From the NCBI RefSeq assembly GCF_003628145.1, contig NZ_RBZV01000008.1, positions 211,821 through 275,820 on the forward strand: DNA of 64,000 nt. The letters run 5' to 3'. The notes under the pieces were generated by a model. The model had not been told where the DNA came from. It ran no database searches and saw nothing but the letters and a program-made list of their open reading frames with translations. Origin of the DNA: Trinickia fusca. Lineage in GTDB: Bacteria; Pseudomonadota; Gammaproteobacteria; Burkholderiales; Burkholderiaceae. The translations under genes were made by a program, and so were the position numbers. Below, piece by piece: positions 53,953 to 61,967 of this stretch (the first letter of the stretch is position 1; each line of letters starts with the position of its first letter).

Positions 53953-55677
53953 CTACGGTGCCAACGTCGTGATCAGGGCGGCCCGCGGGCTTCCCCAGCC
54001 GGTCACAAGGTCATAGCCCGTCGCAGCGGAGTAGCTGCCTGAGGTACCTTTTGTGACATCGTGGAAGGTCGTCTTGTACGTCGAGCTCAGCTGCCCATTG
54101 ACCTCGTTCGCGGCGTAGATCACCGGATTGATGAAACCAACCGGCGCCCGACCGTTCGCGGCCGCCTGCTGATTGACCAACGCAATATAGCCAGCCCACA
54201 TCGGTGCGGCAAAGCTGGTTCCACCGTACTCATTGGCCGTACAGTCGGTTTGGTCACCACACACATAGAACGTAAAGTCGGCATTGGCTGAGACATCCGG
54301 CCCATTGCGAAGCGTCGTCGACCCCTTGTTGGACGAGTTGATGACGCCGCGAATCGCCTGCCATGACGGAATGGCGATCCCGTCGGGCGATTTGCCGCCT
54401 CCGCTGTCTGCCCATGCGGTCTCGGAAGCCCAGGCGCCCGCCGCCGAACCGGTCGTCAAATCCGTCCCGCCGACCGACACGACATAAGCATCATCAGCCG
54501 GCCAGGCTTCGTTCTGGCTCGACCACGTCGAACTGTCTCCGGAAGCCGCAAAGAACGTTTGGCCCTGGGCAGCCATTTGCTCGAAGTACTGATCCAGCGT
54601 CGACGGATCCGCGGGCGTCCACCCCCAAGAACAACCGATCGTCCTAGGCAGCGGATTATCGGTGGTCATGGCGCTGATGATGGCCGTATCGGTTCCCCCG
54701 ACATACATCGTCAGACCGGCAAGTCCTGGCGCCATGCCAATCGCTTGCGTCATGTCGAGCGTTTGCTCCCCATCGTCGCATCCATTTGCCTCGGTGCAGT
54801 CAGTGCTGGTTCCATCTGTCGAGGTGAGCGTGATCGGGACGTGATTGGTTTGATGCACATTGTTGAAGTAGGTCGTCAGATCGTCCAGATCGGTTCCATA
54901 ATATTCCAACAAGCCCAGATGCTGACCTGCACCCGTCAGCTGCGTACCGCCGTAGTACGCCGCGCGCATGTCGCTGCCCAGGAACGATGCCGAAGGGCCG
55001 GAACCCGTCGTCGCACGCGGACCAACGGCATCCGGACTGACTCCGAGCCTCCGGGCAACCTCGCTCCTCTTGACGAATAGCGGATGGGGAATCGAATAGT
55101 TATCCAGGCCTGAAATGTGCCAGAGGGGTATGGCCAGCGAGGTTGAAGGTTCCCGGTCGGGGCCGAAAAAGAGACGGTTTTCCGTGGGATGCCGATAAGT
55201 GCGCATCTTGACGTTGAAAGCCGTTTCAACCGCGGAGACCGATCCCTCTACCTGGATATCCCTGCGATCGAGATTTCCGCCTTTGATTTTCAATCCCGAT
55301 TTGACGAGATACTGAACGGTAGTGTCATAGTCCGTCTGACTTGGACCGAATTTCGCCGTGAACTCCGCCGGAGTCAGGTAATGACGGAAATTGGGACTCG
55401 CGGGGTTGGTCACCTCTGCCACGAATGCGTCCAAGGCCGACTTATCGCGTACCGGCAGAACGACATCGAGGCTCATCAGTTGGTTCGCAGGAAGGCGTCC
55501 AACTTCCGTCGCCGCCGCTACATTCCGAACGTGATGCGTGAGGAACTCCGCTGCTTGCGTTGTCGCGGTACCACCGAATGCCAACATGACGGCCACAGCG
55601 AGCGACATCGCGCTTCCAGCCCTGTTGGATGCTTCTTGGGGAAAACACCTTTCGGCACAATCTAATCGGCTCATCAT
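53953..55677 (-). CDS. S53 family peptidase (sedolisin, pro-kumamolisin type)
   Basis: The 574-residue secreted protein has a signal peptide (to about residue 43), an activation propeptide (HYLTPAEFTAKFGPSQ is typical), and a catalytic domain with the E/D pair in DDGEQTLDMTQAIGMAPG, the oxyanion aspartate in ASGDSS and the nucleophile in GGTSFAAPMWAGY. Sedolisins are acid-active endopeptidases. A C-terminal Ca2+ site is expected near GYDLVTGWGSP. It is monocistronic. Start 55677 or 55674. Confidence 0.93.
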   Translation of the reverse strand: MMSRLDCAERCFPQEASNRAGSAMSLAVAVMLAFGGTATTQAAEFLTHHVRNVAAATEVGRLPANQLMSLDVVLPVRDKSALDAFVAEVTNPASPNFRHYLTPAEFTAKFGPSQTDYDTTVQYLVKSGLKIKGGNLDRRDIQVEGSVSAVETAFNVKMRTYRHPTENRLFFGPDREPSTSLAIPLWHISGLDNYSIPHPLFVKRSEVARRLGVSPDAVGPRATTGSGPSASFLGSDMRAAYYGGTQLTGAGQHLGLLEYYGTDLDDLTTYFNNVHQTNHVPITLTSTDGTSTDCTEANGCDDGEQTLDMTQAIGMAPGLAGLTMYVGGTDTAIISAMTTDNPLPRTIGCSWGWTPADPSTLDQYFEQMAAQGQTFFAASGDSSTWSSQNEAWPADDAYVVSVGGTDLTTGSAAGAWASETAWADSGGGKSPDGIAIPSWQAIRGVINSSNKGSTTLRNGPDVSANADFTFYVCGDQTDCTANEYGGTSFAAPMWAGYIALVNQQAAANGRAPVGFINPVIYAANEVNGQLSSTYKTTFHDVTKGTSGSYSAATGYDLVTGWGSPRAALITTLAP

Positions 55678-56189
55678 TAGTCACCCCATGAGTTGAGAGA
55701 GAAGATTTAATCCCCCGCGATTGTAAAATCGCAGTTCAAACGAACCACAACAAATCATTCAAATCTTCATATTTACATCCGAAGCAAAGACACAAAGCAA
55801 CACAAAGCCCCGTAACCGATATCGTTTTCACACCACGACTCAACGCCAGATGCAACATTTATTCAAACCCAGCACACCCAGCGAATTCAAAATTAATAGA
55901 ACATATTTATAGTGTCCACTATAAGAATTGCTAGGATTTTTTTCATTTAAGCCATACTTGTCTATTCATCGAAAAGTGAAAGCGTCGCCAGCTCGGTCAA
56001 CTTGTCAGTCTTTAAACGAAGTTCGTCGATAACGTATGGCGTCCTGATCAAAATGAATGGACTGACGGATCGGGCCAAAGCATGGGACGGAACAACCGCA
56101 CACGAACGAGGCACGAACGCGAGGGAAGCAGCGCGCATATCGCCATGCGCGCCGCTTCCCTCCACTGCCTTCCACTACCGTCGTACAGC
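55678..56189. other. AT-rich region upstream of the S53 peptidase gene
   Basis: About 510 bp, the first half clearly AT-rich for this genome. It should hold the peptidase promoter. Short frames at 55962-56226 are not supported. A palindrome lies at 55907-55924. Confidence 0.45.
55907..55924. promoter_or_regulatory. Palindrome upstream of the S53 peptidase gene
   Basis: TTATAGTG-TC-CACTATAA is a perfect 8-bp inverted repeat with a 2-bp spacer in the intergenic region. It could be an operator, but its distance to the gene (about 230 bp) leaves this open. Confidence 0.35.
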
Positions 56190-57524
56190 TTATTTCTTGG
56201 CGGGCATCGGGGCGTTGAAGCTATAGCCCGACTGGTTGATGAAGGTGTAGATGGCGTTGGCCAGCATCTGGTGCGTATGCGTCGTCGGATGCAGCACGTC
56301 CCAGAACACGAACGTGTTCGGATTCGTACAGTTGCTGCGCACCGTTTGCGAAGACAGCCAAGCCGTGCTCGAATCGGTGTTGATGTCCAGGCACGACTGC
56401 GTCGTGTTCGTAACCTGATACGACGACGGATGAGTGAGCAGATCGTTGAACAGCGAATAAGTATCGAAGACCTGAAGGTTCAGCGAGCTGCCGTATTGCG
56501 TGCGCAACTGCGAGGCCAACGCGGCGAGCTGGCTGTTGAACTGCGTCACCTCGGCCGAGACGGTTGCGCCGTCGGTCCGATACTGGAAGCTAGGCGACTT
56601 CGACATGTCGGGCAGGTTCAAGAGCAGAACATTGCGCGCGCCGGCATTGACGAGGTCCGTCAGCGCCGTCGTCAAGTTGCCGATCGAGCTGGCGACGCTC
56701 GTGCCGTTGTCGAGGTCGTTTGCCCCCGCCAGCACCGTAAATAGCGTATTGGCGACGTTGTAGTTGGGCGCCTGCTGCATGTAGCCCTGCCACGACGCCA
56801 CCTGCTGGATCACGCCGGGAATGACGAGGTCGCGCGAGCTGGCACCGGCGCCGCCGACCGCAAAGTCGTACAGCGGCAGTTGCAGCTGCTGGGCCAGATA
56901 CTCGACCCAGACCTGGTCGTTGCTGAAGTGGCCGGAGAACCAGCTGCTGCTGTTAGGCAGCAGCCATTCCGACAAGTTGTAGGCGTTCTGGTTATCCGAG
57001 AGGCTGTCGCCGAACGCAATGATCTTGTTGATGCCGGAGCCTTGACTGGCGCTGTCGTTGGTCCAGACGGTGTCGTTGTACGACATATCGTTGTCGGCCG
57101 CGAACTCGAGCGCTACAGGTTGCTGGATGCCCTGCTGCGTCAGCGTGTCCTGACAGATCGACTGCAGCGTGCCTTGCGCGACATCGGTAAAGAACATGTT
57201 TTGCCATGCGCCTTCGCTGCCCGTCTCCCAGAAGCCGTTGAGCTGATAGTATCCGCCGCTCGACGGATCGGTCGCCCAGACGTAGGTCGCCGTCGGTTGC
57301 GTCAGCGAGCCGGTGCGGTAGTAGCAGCGCAGGTACGTATAGGTCTGTGTGCCCGAACTCGCCATCGGGCGCGCGATGTTGGCCTGCTGCAACTGCTGGC
57401 GCGTCAGTGGGCCTGACGACGACAGCACATGAGCCGCGCGCATGGCCGGTGGCGCGGAAATCGACTCGGCATGGGCGAAGGAAACGAATAACGGCACCGC
57501 CAAACCTACAAACAGCTTCTTCAT
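56190..57524 (-). CDS. Secreted SGNH/GDSL lipase (thermolabile-haemolysin/GCAT-like)
   Basis: The 444-residue protein has a signal peptide (MKKLFVGLAVPLFVSFAHA), an N-terminal domain of about 140 residues with a repeated LTQ-like pattern, and the SGNH hydrolase with FGDSLSDNQNAY, the glycine block GGAGASSRD, GANDLDNG and the terminal DVLHPTTHTHQ. The order and long N-terminal part recall Vibrio thermolabile haemolysin, a phospholipase/lysophospholipase. It probably attacks membrane lipids outside the cell. Confidence 0.9.
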   Translation of the reverse strand: MKKLFVGLAVPLFVSFAHAESISAPPAMRAAHVLSSSGPLTRQQLQQANIARPMASSGTQTYTYLRCYYRTGSLTQPTATYVWATDPSSGGYYQLNGFWETGSEGAWQNMFFTDVAQGTLQSICQDTLTQQGIQQPVALEFAADNDMSYNDTVWTNDSASQGSGINKIIAFGDSLSDNQNAYNLSEWLLPNSSSWFSGHFSNDQVWVEYLAQQLQLPLYDFAVGGAGASSRDLVIPGVIQQVASWQGYMQQAPNYNVANTLFTVLAGANDLDNGTSVASSIGNLTTALTDLVNAGARNVLLLNLPDMSKSPSFQYRTDGATVSAEVTQFNSQLAALASQLRTQYGSSLNLQVFDTYSLFNDLLTHPSSYQVTNTTQSCLDINTDSSTAWLSSQTVRSNCTNPNTFVFWDVLHPTTHTHQMLANAIYTFINQSGYSFNAPMPAKK

Positions 57525-57782
57525 TTATTACCTCCGTCTTGTAGTTACGTCTGTTTAGAACTCCTTCTCGATTACCATTTGCCAACTCTTGGTTATCACG
57601 TCCCTCGACGCGAAACCGCATCGATCTTAGAAGTTTCGTCTCCCACTCTCCACCTCCCAAAATCGACAGGTCTCCGTGATTGCGATGCATCGCAAACTGA
57701 TCCGGCGATTTTGTGGGCCTCATCATGTGACGGAGTGATGAAGCCCACGCCGGTCACGTCGCGGTGGGCGCAGCCGGCCGCC

Positions 57783-58121
57783 TCACTCCGAACTTGATGG
57801 TGGCGGTCGCAGCGGCTGCGCCCCCGGAATATCGGGCGCGCCACGCTGAGCCTCGGTCGAAGGTGGCGCGACAGCGGGATTCGGACTCCAGGTCGTCCCG
57901 CCCGCTTTGACCTTCACCGGCGGCAGAGCCTTGCCGAGCGGCCGGCTCGGCAGCGGAGGTGGAGGTAGCGACAAAGGCGGCGCATGATCGACGAGAACCG
58001 CCGGCCGCACGGTCGCCGCCACCGGCTCCCGATCCTCCCGTCCCGCGAGGCGCCACCGTGCCACAGCCACCACCAACACCCCGGCCACGCCGACGACCCA
58101 CCAATGCGTGCGTGCCCTCAC
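57783..58121 (-). CDS. Small Pro-rich single-TM protein coupled to the glucoamylase gene
   Basis: The 112-residue protein has one N-terminal membrane helix (WWVVGVAGVLVVAVARW) and a Pro/Ala-rich tail (PPLSLPPPPLPSRP), a layout like inner-membrane secretion accessory or TonB-like proteins. I choose the GTG at 58121, whose GTGA overlaps the glucoamylase stop; longer readings run through that gene. It may help secrete or retain the glucoamylase. This is inference from place alone. Confidence 0.55.
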   Translation of the reverse strand: MRARTHWWVVGVAGVLVVAVARWRLAGREDREPVAATVRPAVLVDHAPPLSLPPPPLPSRPLGKALPPVKVKAGGTTWSPNPAVAPPSTEAQRGAPDIPGAQPLRPPPSSSE

Positions 58122-60757
58122 CAGCTCACCTGATCGTTCAGCGTCAGACTGCCGCCAGTCGGCGTCTGCATCTGACGGTTGCTGGAGAGGTTCTCCCAGC
58201 TCACGCTGCCGTCCGCGTTCTTGCGGTAGTACTTGTACTGAATCGCCTGGCCAGCCGGCAGGTTGACGGTATTGCTCCACACGGGGTAATTGGCCGAGTC
58301 GACCGGAATGCCGAGATCGGTGTTCCAGTTACCGAGCGCACCCACGTTGCCCGTCACATAGACCTGCTGGCCGAGCTGCGTGCTCGCGTTGACGTTGACC
58401 GCCACCGCGACCTGTCCGCTCTGCAACGGCGCGACGCAATTGTTGTAGCGTGCGCAGACGACCGACGGAATATCGACGATGCGCCCGGCCTGCATCGAGG
58501 CCAGCAGGCTGATGTATTCGCCCATCGCCCAGTTCAACGGCGCCATCGACTTGGTCGGTTGGCCCGGCGTGTAACCGGCCGGTGTGGAGACCACCCAGTT
58601 GTCCGGCAGGGTCGTCGAATTCGGCCACACTTGCTCCGGCACAAAGCCTTCCGGCGTCGTCAGCTGCTGGAGCGTGGAGAAGTAGCCGCTGCCCGCGCTG
58701 CCGCTGCCCTGACGAGCGATCTCGAACATGCCGCGCTCGGCGGTGAAGATCGGCCACAAGCGGCCGGCTCCGGTGCCGTTGAAGTCGCTGCCGTCGTTAT
58801 GCTCGCCATAGCCGTCGAAGTTGTAGCGGAACCAGGTGTTGGGACTGAGCGCCGGCGCATTCGGCAGGCTCAGCGACTGGCCCAGCACACTGTCGTACAC
58901 CGCGATCGTATTGACGATCGTTGGATCGGTCGCGCGCTTCACGCCCATGCGAACGAGCTCGAAGAAACCACCATCGACCACACGTCGCGCATCGTGGCTG
59001 CCACCACCGTTCTTGATGGTCAGCGTTTGCGCGGTATCCGGGCCGGCGGTCGGCGCGAAGCTGGCGCGATCGGTGCCCGTGCCCGACCGGCTCGCCGGAT
59101 TGATCCGCATGTAGTAGCCGCCGTTGCCGAACGAACCGGTGGACGTGTACGTCCAGGCTGCCACGTTCTCCTGCCAGTAGTCGGCCGCGGACAGGTAGCG
59201 CGCAGCGCTCGTCGTGTCGCCGTTCTGGTTCGCGATGTCTGCCGCCGTCACAAGGCCAGCGATCTCGGCAGCAATGGTGGATGGCGAATAACCGGCGTTC
59301 TCTTCCCAACGCTCCTGGTACGTCCAGGGGCCGGTATTGACGATGTAGTCGGCGGTGAGCTTGATCTTCGGCCACAGCGGATTGAAGACGGTCGGGCCGA
59401 GACGCCAGGCGAGGATGATCGGCATGGCCTGCTCGTCCATCTGCGTGCCTTGCCAGTACGGCCAGCCGCTCACCCACGCATTCTGGGGAAAGCGCCCGAC
59501 GCGACTGTAGCCCTGCGCGCAACCGGAAGCGTTGTATTCGGCAGTGCCGCAGTTGGTTGTCTGCTGCAGCGTGTTGAACAGATAGTTGACGACGCTCGAA
59601 GCCGTCGACGTATCGCCTGCCGTCGTCAGCGCGTTGGCGAACTTGAAGAGGTCGCGCGGCCAGACCAGATGGTAGCCACCCGCATTGGCGTCGCCCTGCG
59701 TTTCGCCCCAGGGCGTGCCGATGCCGGCGATCATCGCGCCATTGCTCTTGTCCTGCATCGTTTTGAGCGTCATCGCCGCCAGGTAGTAGCCAGCATCGGC
59801 CGCACCGTTCTGCGTCGACAAGCCCCCCGCATAGTTGTGCCACGCCGTGTCGTACTGTTGCTGCTCGCCCGTCAAGTTGCTGCCGAGCACCGTGCTCGCA
59901 TCGCTGAGCGCCTGGTCCTGAGTGCCGCCGAAGCCGAGCACCACATCGAACGACACGCTGGTCGCGGTCGGGTCGCCAAGGTCGACCCAGCCCATCTGCG
60001 CCACATCGCCGTTGGTGGCAGACGTGAAGGTCCAGTCCATTGTCTTGTCGACGCTGCCGCCGAGCAGATCGGTCCAGCCATCGCTCTGCCCGACGAAGCC
60101 GTTCGACGTCATGCTGACGCCGTTGACCACCTTCCACGGAGCGTTGGTCATCAGCGCGGAATAGCGGCTGTTGTGACTGGCGACCAGCGCGGTGCCGCCG
60201 CTGTAGGACACCGTTTGCGCGGTGTTGTTGCTACCTGCGTTGTCGAGGTAGGGCTTGGACAACATGTACAGATTGAAGTCCCCTACCGTGTGGCCATTGA
60301 GCGCCGTGAAGGTCACGCGCTGGACAATGGCGTTGTAGTTCGGGTCGGCGAAGATGACTTTGCGAATCTGCCAGTTGTGGCTGCTGTTGCTGGTCGTCAC
60401 CTGCCAGCTCATCGTTTGCGTGTCGGTCTGCGCGGCCGAATAGGCCTGGAGCTTTTCTTCGTCGATGAAAGTCTTGTTTGCATCGCCGACCAGGAACTGC
60501 AAATCGACCGATTCAGGTGTATCGAGAACCGGGTAGTAGACCTCGGACAGGATGCCTCGATAGCCGGTGAAGTAAACACGCGATGCGCCGTTGACTGCGG
60601 TACCGAGGAACGACTTTGCCGACGGGCCTCGCACCGGTGTCGCACCCGGTGAACCAAACGCTTCGACTGCTATCGCCGGTTGAGCGGCTACGCCCGCCAG
60701 CGCGGCCAATGCGCCAGCCAATACCGCCCGCTCCACTCCCAAGCGCCATGTCGCCAT
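58118..60757 (-). CDS. Secreted glucoamylase (GH15) with C-terminal CBM20-like domain
   Basis: The 879-residue protein has a signal peptide (to about residue 29), a GH15-type N-terminal super-beta-sandwich, an alpha6/alpha6 barrel with WPRDLFKF, the catalytic acid region ERWEENAGYSPST and the base near YGEHNDGSDF. At the end VYVTGNVGALGNWN and YKYYRKNADGSVSWE fit a CBM20 starch-binding domain. It releases glucose from starch or dextrin. The ATG at 60757 has GGAG 6 nt upstream. Several inverted repeats lie in its promoter region. Confidence 0.93.
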   Translation of the reverse strand: MATWRLGVERAVLAGALAALAGVAAQPAIAVEAFGSPGATPVRGPSAKSFLGTAVNGASRVYFTGYRGILSEVYYPVLDTPESVDLQFLVGDANKTFIDEEKLQAYSAAQTDTQTMSWQVTTSNSSHNWQIRKVIFADPNYNAIVQRVTFTALNGHTVGDFNLYMLSKPYLDNAGSNNTAQTVSYSGGTALVASHNSRYSALMTNAPWKVVNGVSMTSNGFVGQSDGWTDLLGGSVDKTMDWTFTSATNGDVAQMGWVDLGDPTATSVSFDVVLGFGGTQDQALSDASTVLGSNLTGEQQQYDTAWHNYAGGLSTQNGAADAGYYLAAMTLKTMQDKSNGAMIAGIGTPWGETQGDANAGGYHLVWPRDLFKFANALTTAGDTSTASSVVNYLFNTLQQTTNCGTAEYNASGCAQGYSRVGRFPQNAWVSGWPYWQGTQMDEQAMPIILAWRLGPTVFNPLWPKIKLTADYIVNTGPWTYQERWEENAGYSPSTIAAEIAGLVTAADIANQNGDTTSAARYLSAADYWQENVAAWTYTSTGSFGNGGYYMRINPASRSGTGTDRASFAPTAGPDTAQTLTIKNGGGSHDARRVVDGGFFELVRMGVKRATDPTIVNTIAVYDSVLGQSLSLPNAPALSPNTWFRYNFDGYGEHNDGSDFNGTGAGRLWPIFTAERGMFEIARQGSGSAGSGYFSTLQQLTTPEGFVPEQVWPNSTTLPDNWVVSTPAGYTPGQPTKSMAPLNWAMGEYISLLASMQAGRIVDIPSVVCARYNNCVAPLQSGQVAVAVNVNASTQLGQQVYVTGNVGALGNWNTDLGIPVDSANYPVWSNTVNLPAGQAIQYKYYRKNADGSVSWENLSSNRQMQTPTGGSLTLNDQVSW

Positions 60758-60806
60758 CTTCGTCTCCGTTTTAAGTTGGTATTGAGATGATCGTGTAGCA
60801 AAACAA

Positions 60807-60884
60807 CATGCGCTATATCGCATGACATTACTTTGTAGTCAATGAACACTGAGCGACTACAAAATTTACGTAGCGATACTACAT
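60807..60884. promoter_or_regulatory. Cluster of inverted repeats upstream of the glucoamylase gene
   Basis: Three elements occur in 78 bp: CATGCG-N6-CGCATG (60807-60824), TTTGTAGTC-N14-GACTACAAA (60832-60863) and GTAG-N5-CTAC within 60868-60884. The GTAGT/ACTAC half-site recurs four times, a typical operator layout for a sugar-responsive regulator. Binding protein unknown. Confidence 0.5.
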
Positions 60885-61023
60885 TTTCTTGAAGTGGGAT
60901 TGCCTGGATCAAGAGGCAGGCGGAGTGGGGCCAGGACGGCCCCACGTATGGAGTTCAAACGAGAGGGAGAGAACACGGGAAGTACGACGGCCAAATGCCC
61001 AGGACCCGTTGCAGGCGTGAACC

Positions 61024-61686
61024 TCAAGGCTGCGTCGCAGCCCCGTTGCGCCGTTCGAGCGTGGCTACGATCTCCTCGGTGCGCGTGAGGATCGCGTCGC
61101 CCGTGAAGCGCATGCTTGCCACCGACCTCGCCGCGGCCTCGGCATCGCCGCAGCCGCAGGCGTCGGTGACCACGATCGGGATGTAGCCAAGGTCCGCACC
61201 ATGCCGGACCGTCGGTTCGATGCCGATCTCCATCGCAACACCGACGATGATGAAGCTATTGATGCCGCAGTCGCGCAACGCGATGTCGAGCGGTGTGCCC
61301 TCGAACGCGGACATGGTGATCTTGTCGAGAATCGCCTCACTGGGCAGCGGTGTTAGTTCGGAGACCAGAGCGAAGCCCGGCGAATCGCGCAGGAACCACG
61401 GACGAACCTCCTCGACCGTGTCGACCCGCTGCCATGCCATCGCCATTCGGAGCTGGAACACACCCATGAGCTCGCGAGGCAACGACATATGGCGCATGAA
61501 AAAAATGCGCATATCCGCGGCTCGGGCCGCCTGTACGATCGTTTGCACACGGTCGACGATTGCAGCGCCATCCTTGAGCTGCCGGATGATGCCGACCTGC
61601 ATGTCATACACGATGAGTGCCGTGCGCGCAGGCGTGCAGGCCTCGTTGAGATGTTGCGGAATATCCAGCCCAAAGGCGCTTTGCAT
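61024..61686 (-). CDS. Isochorismatase-fold hydrolase without nucleophilic cysteine
   Basis: The 220-residue protein has the isochorismatase/cysteine-hydrolase fold: D28 in LIVYDMQVG, K122 in ILDKITMSAFEGT and the switch loop IIVGVAMEIGIEPT. At the place of the usual nucleophile cysteine there is G155, as in true isochorismatases of the EntB/PhzD type, which do not need a thiol. Amidase activity is therefore doubtful; vinyl-ether hydrolysis or another acid-base reaction fits better. ATG at 61686 has AGGAGG 7 nt upstream. It stands alone. Confidence 0.83.
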   Translation of the reverse strand: MQSAFGLDIPQHLNEACTPARTALIVYDMQVGIIRQLKDGAAIVDRVQTIVQAARAADMRIFFMRHMSLPRELMGVFQLRMAMAWQRVDTVEEVRPWFLRDSPGFALVSELTPLPSEAILDKITMSAFEGTPLDIALRDCGINSFIIVGVAMEIGIEPTVRHGADLGYIPIVVTDACGCGDAEAAARSVASMRFTGDAILTRTEEIVATLERRNGAATQP

Positions 61687-61730
61687 TTGAAGCCTCCTGG
61701 ATCGGCGTGCGGTTTGCACGCCTCTCATGA

Positions 61731-61895
61731 TGGCACGCCAAACTGCCTGCGCAACGCGAGATTCATGTCGAGCGGAAGTGGCTCGTCGTGCAAAGCGGAG
61801 TCTATGGCGAACGTATCGCAAATACGATCATGGGTGACACAGACGCAGCCGACATCGAGCGATTGCTGCGAGCGTTCGATGAGCTGACGCGGTGA
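61731..61895 (+). pseudogene. Possible C-terminal remnant of a regulator-like gene
   Basis: Fifty-four codons after an in-frame stop read ...RKWLVVQSGVYGERIANT and IERLLRAFDELTR, which looks like a real helical C-terminus. There is no proper start, and upstream lies the start of the opposite gene. I think it is a leftover of a truncated gene, family not assignable. Confidence 0.28.
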
Positions 61896-61904
61896 TCGCC
61901 GCGT

Positions 61905-61949
61905 GCGGAGAATCGCCGGTCTCCGCGCGAACTAGTGGAAACCGGCGAT
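61905..61949. terminator. Overlapping alternative hairpins after the RTX gene
   Basis: A 7-bp stem (61905-61911 with 61920-61926) shares bases with a 9-bp stem (61912-61920 with 61941-61949), so only one can form at a time. They lie within 65 bp of the RTX gene stop on the minus strand. There is no T-run. Confidence 0.4.
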
Positions 61950-61967
61950 CTCATGCAGTCCCGAACG

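Noticed and set aside
55962..56226. Short frames upstream of the SGNH lipase 3' end
   Set aside because: They overlap each other on both strands, have no ribosome binding site and no known product.
57959..60652. An 897-codon open frame antisense to the glucoamylase gene
   Set aside because: Its translation is Arg/Val/Ala-rich and matches nothing, while the opposite strand encodes a complete GH15 enzyme. Long antisense frames are common in high-GC DNA.
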